Positions 22,920 to 33,950 of a DNA stretch of 64,000 nucleotides are shown one piece after another. Position 1 is the first letter of the stretch. Each line of letters begins with the position of its first letter. The stretch lies in contig VDFB02270651.1 in assembly GCA_007258455.2 (NCBI GenBank), forward strand, positions 703,849,360-703,913,359, written 5' to 3'. Under the pieces are notes generated by a model that was given only the letters and a program-made list of their open reading frames with translations, did no database searches and was not told the DNA's origin. A program made the translations under genes and the position numbers. This DNA is from Sequoia sempervirens. Its lineage: Eukaryota; Streptophyta; Pinopsida; Cupressales; Cupressaceae.

Positions 22920-25385
22920 TTGTTGGTCCTCCAGCAGGGGAAGGGTTGTTCTTCTGCTTAGTCAATGCCCTCAAATTTGCAACCGCCAACTATCCTACAT
23001 CAGTGGTTGTTGTGCGTGAATCAAGATCCCAATAGAACCCTTGTTGTCTTTCCAATCTGTTCCATCTCTATCTCTCTACAGTAATATCATAGTGGTAATA
23101 CCTAAAATTTGGCATGGGCCACATCAAGATGGGTGGCTAAAAAGTTAGTGGAAGCCAAAATCGTCCCTTTTTCCTTCCAATCTGTATGTATCTATCAATT
23201 CTTTTAAGTGTTGCAACATAGTTCTGTATAGAGTGGGGCTCAACTTATTTTAGCTCATCAGTTAGGATGTTCTATCTTTGTGACAAGTATCCCTTCATAG
23301 TTTCCTCTTTTGCTTTTTCCACCACCTCATATTCACTATAAATTGATTCTATCCAAGGCATGATCCTATTACCATAGCTAGGTCCAACAAGAATTTTGTG
23401 CCAATCCTTGTAAATGTCCCTTGGGTTTCTTGATTTAGCCCTGATGGGCAAAGGGATATTGGATTCCATTTTCCTATAAGCCCCGCATTGTTATCCCCAA
23501 CTGATCTCATTCTATACCTAGGACATAAATGCCCTTAATTGGACATCCAAAACATACAATAGTGGATTCCAATCATGGTCTTGAGTCACAACATAATTAT
23601 GCAAATAGAATTCACACAACAAATTTTTCATCTCAGGGGAAGCAATCTAATAAGCATTGAAAAATTCAATAGGAGTCTCAATGGAAGGGTTCAAACCTGA
23701 GACAATCCTTGCCATCTTAAAAGAAATATATTTATCCTTTAAATGTAGAGCATAGACCCTTGGAAGGGTCCTGCATTCTGAAATCTGCAGTACCAAGGCG
23801 ACAATATTGTCCACTTTTTCCTTTAAAGTAGCAATTTCCTCATTCTTATCCTCAATCACTTCATCTCTCTTTTGAATTTCCTTCTTCAGCCTGCATTTCT
23901 CCTCTTTGCATTCCTCCTCCCTCCTTTGTATCTCTTTCCATAAGTTCATAATTGTTGTGTGTACTGTAAAATCAAGGGGGTTATGTATTCGTACCAACAT
24001 TTTTCCTGGTACTAATGCTTTCTCTCCATATAGTACCAGCTACAAGGATTCAGGCTGTTCAGTTAATTTTGGCTACAGGGGTATTGATTGTTCTCCCAAT
24101 TTTGGTTGCAGGGCCTCTTATTCCTGTTCTTACTTATGCTGGAGGAACTCCTAATTTTCCTCATACCCTTGATTCTCAACTTGTTCTGCAATATCAACAA
24201 GATCTTCCAATGTTATGTTTGCTTCTTTCTTAAATATGTCCTCTTCCTCGACATTCACCTACCCCATTGAAGCTTTTGTGTTTCCCCGTAATGTTTCTCT
24301 GGGATTAGGGATTTCCTATAGAGGCATATCAAAGGCTAGCCCGACTGGTCTTGATTTTCTGGGAGCACTTTCACATTTTTCTTTGGTTACAGGATGAATA
24401 GTGTCAACCTTTCGCTTCTTAGAGTTTGGTACTTCTTTTTTTAGTCGGATTCCTTTTAGCTTTTCCTTTTCTTATTTCCGCTTCTCTCTTCTATGCCCTA
24501 GTTCTAATTAGGATTCCAGGATGAACATCATCATCAAAATTTGGAGAGGAACTTTCTTTGTCTGAGTGCTCTATCTTAGAAGAACTAATCTCTATGGTTT
24601 GTTCTGTTGTAGGAGGGTTTACACGAGGGCATGTGCCAGAGGTTGAAGCACCAGGAGTGGCTTCAGTCATGCTCAATCTCTTGCTAGAAATATGAGGTTG
24701 AGGTAAAACCCTAGGTCACAAATACTCTGGTCTAATTTGATCAATATTTATGAATTCTTCCCAAGTCATCTCAAACACATCATGCAAAGACTTCTCAACT
24801 AACAATTTGATCAAAAAATGGTGGGAAACGGAATTGTCCCTACCTTTTTGAGTCTTTCCTGCCATGATTGAAAGAAGGTAGTATAGCATGTTTGACACAT
24901 TCATGCTCCTCCCATGCCTCATGCGATTAAAGAGTTTGAAGTGCACCAAATGTAGATTTGACTGGTGACCTTCACAGGTGATGTATTTTATAACATAAAT
25001 AGCTATTTGCTTTCATGGCTCAAGCAGAGAGGTTCTCTTTGCACCTTGTTTGTCCACGCTCAATGGAAGGTCACTAGGTTATGTAAATTCGGCCCTAGTT
25101 GACCTGACATTTCTGGAAGCAAGGTAATTTTCATCGTTGGAAGGAAACCCAGTAACTTTTGCAATCCTTTCTTCAGTCACCATGACCTCCAACCCTTTTA
25201 CATGGCCTTTCCCTCAAACAATGTTTGGGAAAATTCTAATGCAACGTCTTGATTAAAACCATTCAACTTCATGAAATAGTCTAACCACTTGAAGTTTTTG
25301 AATTCAGCCTGGTAGGGTACATCCTCCAATAATACATTGTGAACTGTGGGTTCATTTTGAATTAACCCACCTCCCATTGTCTACA
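22920..25385 (-). pseudogene. Element 2 extra 3' ORF (env position), degenerate
   Basis: A long minus-strand coding remnant between integrase and the 3' LTR, where Athila elements carry their env-like ORF. It starts about 25380 (MGGGLIQNEPTVHNVLLEDV). It continues with FEGKA, VMVTEERIAKVTGFPS and VHFKLFNRMRHGRSMNVSN, then an acidic serine-rich part (24491-24676). A strongly charged coiled-coil-like part follows (RREEECKEEKCRLKKEIQKR, about 23840-23940), and a tail to about 23272. The first part resembles the 'putative plant transposon protein' type found in other plant retroelements; that is pattern memory only. No signal peptide or membrane segment is evident. Several stops and frame changes break it. 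Confidence 0.55.
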
Positions 25386-25939
25386 ATAAAAAATCACTTT
25401 GCAAATTTTTCCTTCCTGCAACATTGCTAAATTTCCAATGCCAATGTCATCTGAATTTTCCCTTTCTGTTTTACCTTTTTTCTTTTTGTTTTACCTTTTG
25501 GTGACTTAAGATTATGACAGGATCAATAGTGGCAGTAAAGGAGTAATAAATGAAGGTTAGAATGGAGAAAAATGGCGGTGGCGGTTGGTGTCACCTCACA
25601 CATACAAGACATCATTTCACTCAGAATTCAAATAGCTTGATTTAAACTTTGCTAATGTAGACTAGCATGGACCGACACATGGGAAAAGTACTCACATGTT
25701 CCCCCCAACCTAAATTTGAGCATGTGTCCTCACATGCGAGGTGGTAATGATGATTTGATAGGGATAGGGATTAATGACATGCTATGGTGAACATCCATAT
25801 TAATTCACAACAATTAAATGAATGCACTAAAGACAATTAAGATATAGCAATTAATGTGCACATACCTGGATTCATGGAAGATTTGTTGCAAATATTATGG
25901 AGAAAGTATCAGTTGAATTTTAAGAAATAAGTTGAGAAA
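25386..25939 (-). other. Element 2 spacer between integrase and extra ORF
   Basis: AT-rich, no coding frame recognised. Confidence 0.4.
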
Positions 25940-26734
25940 TTAATGAAAATGAGGTGGAATGAGGCGAAATGGAATGAAGTGAAGTGATGGAAGAGAGAGA
26001 AAGGTGGAGATGGATGGGTAGATGGGTGGATGGGTGAATAAGTGGACTCGCAAAAAAGTGGAAGTCTTTATTATGACAAGGTACATACCTTTTCTAGAAG
26101 GAGGGACACTAGGTCCACTTCCCTCAGCTACAGGAAGCTTGGGTGTTGCATGCTGAGTGAATTGATGTAGGAAATCCTCTTTGGAAGTTGGATTGTGATA
26201 CAATCTGAGGTGATGACCATTGACAAGCAACTTGAATCTAACAGGGTCAACGGTAGTGAGTTGAACAACACCATTGGGGAAGAATTCAACAACCTCATAT
26301 GGTCCTACCCACCTCATCCACAATTCTCTTGCATTATCTTGATACCTTGAATCATAGAGCAGGGCCCAATCTCTTGGTTGGGATTTATTGTCCTTGATGA
26401 ATTTGTCATGCCACTTGATTCTATGATTTTTCACTACCTCTATGTGATGCAAGGCTACTCTCCTCATCTCATCCAAAGCATTCAACTGCATCATTCTTTC
26501 TCTTTGTGCCTCAGAGATATTCATCCCCAAGTCTACTGTAGTCCTAGGAGTCTTATGTTAAAATTCAATGGGCATCATAGCTGTCTTTCCATACAACTCA
26601 AGAGGAGTGAAGCCTGTAGTTATTTTCCAGGTTGTCCTATAGGCCCAAACGACTTCTAGCAACTTTTTTTCCCAATCCTTTTTATGAACAACCACTATTT
26701 TGGTTAGAAAGGCTTCAAGCTCTTGGTTGGTCAC
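25940..26734 (-). pseudogene. Element 2 integrase, C-terminal part
   Basis: It continues integrase after the TAG at 26735-26737. It has TTWKITTGFTPLELYGK near 26600 and then an open frame to 25940 starting GMNISEAQRERMMQLNALDE. That frame carries the GPY/F module, RWVGPYEVVEFFPNGVVQLT and VNGHHLRLYH, which binds DNA. The final residues past about 26090 (serine/leucine-rich) probably read beyond the true end. Confidence 0.8.
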
Positions 26735-27184
26735 CTAAACTTGGCCATTGGCTTGAGGGTGATAAAGAGTGGACTTCCTGTATCTTATGTTGTACTCATT
26801 AACTAGTGTTACAACAAGGGCTGATGTGAATTGAGCCCCCTGATTAGTCACTATCTCTCTTGGAACTCCATACCTTGTGAAAATATCCTCATAAATAAAT
26901 TCAACAACCTTATTATCTCTTGCATGCTTCATGGCCTTAACTTCTACCCACTTGGTTACATAATCAGTGCATACCAAGATATAAGACTTACCATTGGATG
27001 GAGGATCAATGGGTCCTACAAAATATAGTCCCCACTTGTCAAAGGGAGTGATTACTACCTGAGGGAAAAGTGGCATCTCATCAGATTTGGTTGGCCTACC
27101 CATCCTCTTGCATCTATCACACTTTCTCATATATCTCCCTGCATCCTTGTGGAGTGTTGGCCAGTAACATCCTATATTTAGAAT
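26735..27184 (-). pseudogene. Element 2 integrase, zinc-finger end and core
   Basis: The distal half of the zinc finger (YMRKCDRCKRMGRP) and the DDE core. The first aspartate is present in LVCTDYVTKWVEV. The second is changed to asparagine in IVTNQGAQFTS. The third catalytic glutamate is replaced by TAG after YHPQANGQV (26735-26737). The frame is cut at 27185 by the PLE unit; the proximal half is at 33366 and above. Catalysis is lost twice over. Confidence 0.88.
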
Positions 27185-27191
27185 CTTCATC
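27185..27191. repeat. Target-site duplication of the PLE unit, left
   Basis: cttcatc, repeated at 33359-33365. The integrase frame (..IAMK / ILNIGC..) is restored conceptually if one copy and the insert are removed. Confidence 0.8.
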
Positions 27192-27224
27192 ACTTAGTAA
27201 CATTTTATTTCCATAGTCCATGAT

Positions 27225-28486
27225 AGATGTGAACAAGATTTCTGGAATAACTGTGTGCAGTTTTTTACATCAACATTTCAGATCAAACTCCATGATCCAT
27301 CATCAGGATGAAAAGCAGAAAGAGAGAGAGGTGAAAATAAGATAGCAGACTTGGGTAGAAATAGGAGAGGGATGGGGAAGAGGGGAGGCACATAACCCCA
27401 AAAAAGTCAGGTCAAAAGGAGAGGAGAGGAGAGGAAAAATCAAAGATGAGAGACCATTGCAACCAATGGGAGAGAGAAATGAAAGGGATAAATGACAGGA
27501 GGACTATAAAACAAACCTAAATTAAAGACCCAAGAAAAAGAGGGGAGTCAACTCAAATAAATTGAAACCACTAATAAAAAGCCAATACACAAGAAAGAGG
27601 ACATGAGACAATAAGGAAGCAATTAGGATAAACTGAATAAGGAAAACAAATAAAGAGAAAAAACAAATAAAGAGAGAAACCACAATGAACCAATACGCAA
27701 AGAAGGCAAAAAAGCAAATGAAAGGAAACTTAAAGTAGGGAGCCAAATAATAAAGAACAAATACAAAGAAACACTAAATAAAACCTAGGATTGGAAGAAA
27801 AGACATCACAAGGAAACTCCAAGAAAACTAATGGAAGGAACCAAATGATCAAGAAAAATACATTGAAAAACAAGTTAAGATGTGGAGGCACGATGCTAAG
27901 CATAACCTCGAAGGTGAAATAATAAACCAAAAAACAAGGAAGCAAAAAAATAACCAAAAGACAAGGGATCGAATAAGCAAGTAAAAGCACGAAACTAAAA
28001 CAAAATTAACCAAAAATGATAAGAAGAGGGAAAGGAATCAGAAGAGGGAACCAAGAAATAAAATGAGGGTCAAGAAAAGAGAAACCAAAAAGCACCAAAG
28101 AATTAAGGAGTTAAGTAGCCAAACGATTAAAAATAAGAACTGAGAGAATTAAATAAAGATTAAAATTAGAATTAAATTATAATAGAACAAGTCAAGGACG
28201 ATAATGAAGAAACAAGAAAAGGAAAGAACACACTTGAAAAAGAGCCGAGGAAACTAAAGCCATAAAAAGAATGAAAAATAAAAGAACACCTAGAGATCAA
28301 AGGAATGGAAAAAGATGAGAATGAAGAATGGGAAATGGAAGCATTCCAATGAAGAGAAAGGAGGAGGGAGAGAGGGGAAAAAAGGAAGGGGGAGGACGAA
28401 GAAAATGAAAGGGAAAAGAGAGGAGAGAAGGAGTTTGGTGACACCGAAGAAGAAACCAAGGGGCAGGAGAGGAAGGCAGAGAGAAC
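27225..28486 (-). repeat. PLE left arm, 3' non-coding part
   Basis: Mirror of 32183-33360. It is purine-rich on plus and pyrimidine-rich on the coding strand. The long phenylalanine/serine/leucine frames it creates come from base composition. It ends at the outer tip of the arm. Confidence 0.7.
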
Positions 28487-30384
28487 CTAGAGGTTATTAA
28501 GAAGAGGTTTCCACGAGAAACTTAAAGACCAACCCCCATCACGATTAAGGTTGAAGGGATGATTGTGGATTTCAATGGCCTCTTTAAGTTTCCTCTTAAA
28601 GAAATTGTCTTCTTTGAACAAAATAGAGGTGTTTTCTAAGGCAATGTGATGTTTTGTCTTGGAGGAGTGTTCAGCGAGAGCAGATTTTGAGATTCAGTCA
28701 TGTCTTATGTCAGCATAATGTTCCTTGATTCTTGTGTTGAAAGAATGACCTGTTTCCCCTATATAAGGTACGCCACAAGAACATAACACTTTATAGACAC
28801 CGTATTGGAGGAATTGATCTTGGGGGTCTTTGGGAGAGGGGATGCGACTTTTTACTGTGAAGAAGGGTTTGAAAGTGCAATGGATGCCCTTTTTAAGGAG
28901 GATCTTGGCAATTTTGTTGGAGATACCCTATACATAGGGGAGGGTGGCCAAAGGGAGGGATAGAGAGCACGAGGTACTGGGCTTGGGGGTGAGTCTAGCT
29001 TTTTCTAGTTTGAAAGCTCAGTTGATGTGCTTCTTTTTGTAACCATTTAATGAGAAGACTTGGGTGAGGTGAGCTAATTCTTGATCAATATGCTCAGCGT
29101 CATAGATTGTAAAAGCTCTATAGGCCAGGGTTTTGAGGACACCTGCTTTTTGGCTTGGGTGGTGGTGGGATGAAGAGTGAAGATAAAGGTCAGTATGGGT
29201 TGCTTTCCGAAAGATGGAGCGGGCTAAAGAACCATCAACTTTTTTGATGAGAAGAATGTCCAAGAAAGGAAGTTGATTGTCGGTTTCGATTTTCTTGGTG
29301 AAGGAGATGCAAGGAGAAATGTTGTTCAAGTGTGAATGGAATTCTTCAAGCTGCTCTCGACTGTGAGACCAACATATATTGGTGTCATCGACATACCGTT
29401 TCCACCACTTGGGTTTGAGGGGGAACGAATGGAGGGCGACATCTTCAAAGTGTTCCATATAAAGGTTGGAACAATGGGAGAAAGAGGAGAGCCCATAGCC
29501 ACCCCATCCACTTGTTCATAAATTACACCTTGGAAGGTGAAAAAAGTGGATCGAAGAGATAACTCAACTAAGGAAGCTATTTCATAGCTGGCCTTTTGCT
29601 TGATAAGCTCAATTGAGTCATGTAAGGGCACTTTCATGAAGAGGGAGAAGACGTCAAAGCTGACAAGAATGTCATTTTCATCTAGTTTCTTGTCTTTGAT
29701 GAAGTCCACAAAATGGGAGGACTTCTTAACGAAGGAGCTTGATTTTCCAACAAGGGGGGAAATGAGTTTAGCAAGATGTGATGCCAATCTATAGGTAGGA
29801 GAATTGATCGTATCAACTATGGGTCGCAGAGGGACACCAACTTTATGGATTTTGGGAACCCCGTAGATACGGGGGGTAACCTCTTTGGAGGGGTAGAGCC
29901 ATTTTTTTGTAGTATCATCAAAGGACGATCTTGCAATGGCAAATTTGACTTTTTTCATTAATTTGGAGGTGGGATTGGAATCAAGGATTTGGTAATTATT
30001 GGTATCCGATAAAAGGGTGTGCATCTTCGATAGGTAATCCTACTTGTTCAAGATCACAGTAGCATTGCCTTTTTCTGCCCTACAAATGACAAGGTCAGAA
30101 TTTCTCATTAAATTTTGAAAGGAAAGCAACTCAGATCTAGGAATATTAAGCTTGGGGGGTTTGGCGTGATGAAGGGCCACCGCGCAATCTTGACGAATCT
30201 CTTCGAAAACCCCCTGAGGAAGGGATTGTACATCCTTTTCAATCCTAGCCCATGGATCCAGGAAAAATATCAACAACCTCCAGATCATGCATGACTGGGA
30301 AAGCAAGTTGGTCGTTAACCTTTCTAATATCCAGTTATGTCCTCTTGCTCTCAATTTTTTAAAAAGAGGCTTAGGCTTCACCAT
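28487..30384 (-). pseudogene. PLE reverse transcriptase with GIY-YIG domain, left copy
   Basis: A Penelope-like polyprotein on the minus strand. RT motifs include KWLYPSKEVTPRIYGVPKIH, DENDILVSFDVFSLFMKVP and VDGVAMGSPLSP. The catalytic YVDD in KRYVDDTNICW is intact (29384-29395). A one-base deletion near 29470 shifts the frame within the RT, and TAG at about 30033 replaces a glutamine. The GIY-YIG end is present with stops, including TGA at 28694-28696 that is shared with the right copy. PLE homology on this strand stops at 30243; the 5' end is cut there, and bases 30244-30384 are centre sequence. PLE RT and endonuclease would nick DNA and prime reverse transcription at the nick. Confidence 0.85.
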
Positions 30385-32182
30385 TTCTCCTCACTGTATT
30401 CCCTTCACTGATTTCCTCATTGAAATTGAAAAGGCTGTACAATCCCTTGCTCAAGGGGTTTCTGAAGAGATTCATCAAGATTGCGCGGTAGCCCTTCGTC
30501 ACGCCAAACCCTCCAAGCGTAATATTCCTAGATCTGAGTTGCTTTCCTTTCAAAGTTTAATGAGAAATTCTAACCTTGTCATTTGTAGGGTAGACAAAGG
30601 CAATGCTACTGTGATCTTGAACTAGCAAGATTACCTATCGAAGATGCACACCCTTTTATCGGATACCAATAGTTACCAAATCCTTGATTCCAATCCCACC
30701 TCCAAATTAATGAAAAAAGTCAAATTTGCCATTGCAGGATCGTCCTTCGATGATACTACCAAAAAATGGCTCTACCCCTCCAAAGAGGTTACCCCTCGTA
30801 TCTACGGGGTTCCCAAAATCCATAAAGTTGGTGTCCCTCTATGACCCATAGTTGATACGATCAATTCTTCTACCTATAGATTGGCATCACATCTTGCTAA
30901 ACTCATTTCCCCCCTTGTTGGAAAATCAAGCTCCTTCGTTAAGAACTCCTCCCATTTTGTGGACTTCATCAAAGATAAGAAACTAGATGAAAATGACATT
31001 CTTGTCAGCTTTGACGTCATCTCCCTCTTCACAAAAGTGCCCTTACATGACTCAATTGAGATTATCAAGCAAAAGGCTAGCTATGAAATAGCTTCCTTAG
31101 TTGAGTTATGTCTTCAATCCACTTTTTTCACCTTCCAAGGTGTAATTTATGAACAAGTGGATGGGGTGGCTATGGGCTCTCCTCTTTCTCCCATTGTGGC
31201 CAACCTTTATATGGAACACTTTGAAGATGTCACCCTCCATTCGTTCCCCCTCAAACCCAAGTGGTGGAAACGGTATGTCGATGACACCAATATATGTTGG
31301 TCTCACGGTCGAGAGCAGCTTGAAGAATTCCATTCACACTTGAACAACATTTCTCCTTGCATCTCCTTCACCAAGGAAATCGAAGCCGATTATCAACTTC
31401 CTTTCTTGGACATTCTTCTCATCAAAAAAGTTGATGGTTCTTTAGCTCACTCCATCTTCCGAAAAGCAACCCATACTGACCTTTATCTTCACTCTTCATC
31501 CCACCACCACCCAAGCCAAAAAGCGGGTGTCCTCAAAACCCTGGCCTATAGAGCTTTTACAATCTGTGACGCTGAGCATATTGATCAAGAATTAGCTCAC
31601 CTCACCCAAGTCTTCTCATTAAATGGTTACAAAAAGAAGCACATCAACCGAGCTTTGAAACTAGCAAAAGCTAGACTCACCCCCAAGCCCAGTACCTCGT
31701 GCTCTCTGTCCCTCCCTTTGGCCACCCTCCCCTATGTAGAGGGTATCTCCAACAAAATTGCCAAGATCCTCCTTAAAAAGGGCATCCATTGCACTTTCAA
31801 ACCCTTCTTCACAGTAAAAAGTCGCATCCCCTCTCCCAAAGACCCCCAAGATCAATTCCTCCAATCCGGTGTCTATAAAGTGTTATGTTCTTGTGGTGTC
31901 CCTTATATAGGGGAAACAGGTCATTCTTTCAACACAAGAAACAAGGAACATTGTGCTGACATAAGACATGACTGAATCTCAAAATCTGCTCTCGCTGAAC
32001 ACTCCTCCAAGACAAAACATCACATTGCCTTAGAAAACACCTCTATTTTGTTCAGAGAAGACAATTTCTTTAAGAGGAAACTTAAAGAGGCCATTGAAAT
32101 CCACAATCATCCCTTCAACCTTAATCGTGATGGGGGTTGGTCTTTAAGTTTCTCATGGAAACCTCTTCTTAATAACCTCTAG
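30287..32182 (+). pseudogene. PLE reverse transcriptase with GIY-YIG domain, right copy
   Basis: The more complete PLE copy. The N-terminal part is VVNLSNIQLCPLALNFLKRG and IPRSELLSFQSLMRNSNLV. The RT has DENDILVSFDVISLFTKVP, VDGVAMGSPLSP and intact YVDD at 31274-31285. The thumb contains QLPFLDILLIKK. Near 31860-31960 the GIY-YIG nuclease reads GVYKVLCSCGVPYIGETG with R and EH following. Only three stops interrupt it: TAG 30623-30625, TGA 30842-30844 (CGA in the left copy) and TGA 31973-31975 (also in the left copy). An uninterrupted 364-codon piece runs 30881-31975. After the third stop the frame goes on (ISKSALAEHSS) to TAG at 32180-32182. Confidence 0.9.
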
Positions 32183-33358
32183 GTTCTCTCCGCCTTCCTC
32201 TCCTGCCCCTTGGTTTCTTCTTCGATGTCACCAAACTCCTTCTCTCCTCTCTTTTCCCTTTCATTTTCTTCATCCTCCCCCTTCCTTTTTTCCCCTCTCT
32301 CCCTCCTCCTTTCTCTTCATTGGCATGCTTCCATTTCCCATTCTTCATTCTCATCTTTTTCCATTCCTTTGATCTCTAGGTGTTCTTTTATTTTTCATTC
32401 TTTTTATGGCTTTAGTTTCCTCAGATTATCGTCCTTGACTTTCTGTTCTTCTTTTTAATTTTGGCTACTTAACTCCTTAATTCTTTGGTGCTTTTTGGTT
32501 TCTCTTTTCTTGACCCTCATTTTATTTCTTGGTTCCCTCTTCTGATTCCTTTCCCTCTTACTTCTTATCATTTTTGGTTAATTTTGTTTTAGTTCCGTGC
32601 TCTTACTTGCTTATTCGATCCCTTCTCTTTTGGTTGTTTTTTTGCTTCCTTGTTTTTTGGTTTATTATTTCACCTTCGAGGTTATGCTTAGCATCGTGCC
32701 TCCACATCTTAACTTGTTTTTCAATGTATTTTCTTGATCATTTGGTTCCTTCCATTAGTTTTCTTGGAGTTTCCTTGTGATGTCTTTTCTTCCAATCCTA
32801 GGTTTTATTTAGTGTTTCTTTGTATTTGTTCTTTATTATTTGGCTCCCTACTTTAAGTTTCCTTTCATTTGCTTTTTTGCCTTCTTTGCGTATTGGTTCA
32901 TTGTGGTTTCTCTCTTTATTTGTTTTTTCTCTTTATTTGTTTTCCTTATTCAGTTTATCCTAATTGCTTCCTTATTGTCTCATGTCCTCTTTCTTGTGTA
33001 TTGGATTTTTATTAGTGGTTTCAATTTATTGAGTTGACTCCCCTCTTTTTCTTGTTTCTTTAATTTAGGTTTGTTTTATAGTCCTCCTGTCATTTATCCC
33101 TTTCATTTCTCTCTCCCATTGGTTGCAATGGTCTCTCATCTTTGATTTTTCCTCTCCTCTCCTCTTCTTTTGACCTGACTTTTTTGGGGTTATGTGCCTC
33201 CCTTCTTCCCCATCCCTCTCCTATTTCTACCCAAGTCTGCTATCTTATTTTCACCTCTCTCTCTTTCTGCTTTTCATCCTGATGATGGATCATGGAGTTT
33301 TATCTGAAACGTTGATGTAAAAAACTGTACACAGTTATTCCAGAAATCTTGTTCACAT
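32183..33358 (+). repeat. PLE right arm, 3' non-coding part
   Basis: A T/C-rich 1.2-kb tail. Apparent membrane-like frames (for example 32529-32780 and 32840-33037) are due to the T-rich composition and are mirrored in the left arm. A hammerhead-like motif lies near the end. Confidence 0.7.
33275..33325 (+). ncRNA. Hammerhead-ribozyme-like motif in PLE tail
   Basis: CTGATGA (33279-33285) is followed after a short hairpin by GAAAC (33306-33310), the two conserved core boxes of hammerhead ribozymes, which are known in Penelope-like elements. Between them gatca can pair with tgatc in the left copy (27282-27297); the right copy keeps only about three pairs. The hairpin does not abut the core boxes cleanly and I cannot fix stem I or the cleavage triplet. 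The left copy has GAAAT instead of GAAAC. Treat as a candidate. Confidence 0.35.
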
Positions 33359-33365
33359 CTTCATC
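33359..33365. repeat. Target-site duplication of the PLE unit, right
   Basis: cttcatc, matching 27185-27191; its first two bases also coincide with the arm tip. Confidence 0.8.
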
Positions 33366-33950
33366 GCTATCCTCTTGTCTGCAAAATGTCCTCCACATGG
33401 TTCATTGTGGAATGAATGCAAAATATCATATGTATCATCTTCTCTCACACATCTCCTCATGACATGGTCTAGCCTAGTGTAAAACAAACATCCTGCAATC
33501 CATGAGAAAGGAAATGATATTTCAATGAGCACCCTTCTCTCTTTTGGAGAGAAGTGGTGAGGAAATCTCCTTGTGACCAGATAATTAGCTATGTCAGCAT
33601 ACCAGGGTGTTTGCACACTGATGGAAAATAAGTGCTCATGAGGGAAAGAGCCATCTATGACATGATTTTCTTTTGATGTAGTCAGCCTTGAAAGAAAATT
33701 TGCAACAACATTGGCCTTTCCTAGTTTATCTACAATGGTTATGTCAAACTCATGCATCAACAATAACCATCTTGTCAACCTACCTGTGATCATGGGTTTA
33801 TTCATGAGGTATCTAATGGCTTCATGATCAATGTACACAAAGATTTGATAGCCTATTATATAGTGCCTAAATTTGTTGAGGGCATAAATTATTGCCAATA
33901 TATCTTTTTTTGTCACTGTATAATTGAATTCAACTCCTTGCAAGTTTTTA
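33366..33950 (-). pseudogene. Element 2 RNase H and proximal integrase zinc finger
   Basis: A well-kept open frame. It has GVEFNYTVTKKDILAIIYAL and KFRHYIIGYQIFVYIDHEAI, typical of gypsy RNase H. It then has LTRWLLLMHEFDITIVDK and GKANVVANFLSRL, which close the RNase H. The linker leads to the zinc-finger histidines in SFHNEPCGGHFADKRIA. The PLE unit cuts the finger just past this point. There is only one RNase H, unlike Element 1. Confidence 0.88.

Larger units (their letters stand above)
27192..33358. mobile_element. Penelope-like element pair, imperfect palindrome
   Basis: A 6.2-kb insert made of two PLE copies head to head. The left copy reads on the minus strand (27225-30243). The right copy reads on plus (30425-33360, extending leftward to about 30287 with its N-terminal coding part). 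A 181-bp centre separates the matching arms. The outer tips of the arms match (agatgtgaacaag.. and ..cttgttcacatct). The left end has 33 further bases (27192-27224) absent from the right. One 7-bp duplication flanks the whole, so the two copies went in together, or the second was added without a new site. The arms differ at about 5% of residues in the RT. Confidence 0.88.

Noticed and set aside
27522..28459. Long hydrophobic minus-strand frames that look like membrane proteins (and mirror frames at 32210-33037)
   Set aside because: They lie in the T/C-rich tail of the PLE arms, appear in mirror image in both arms, and have no domain. Base composition explains the F/S/L-rich text.
27225..33360. 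The PLE palindrome as an assembly artefact (inverted duplicate of one read)
   Set aside because: The arms differ at about ten of 185 RT residues, by a one-base deletion near 29470, and at their outer ends. An artefact would be identical. Long reads would still settle it.
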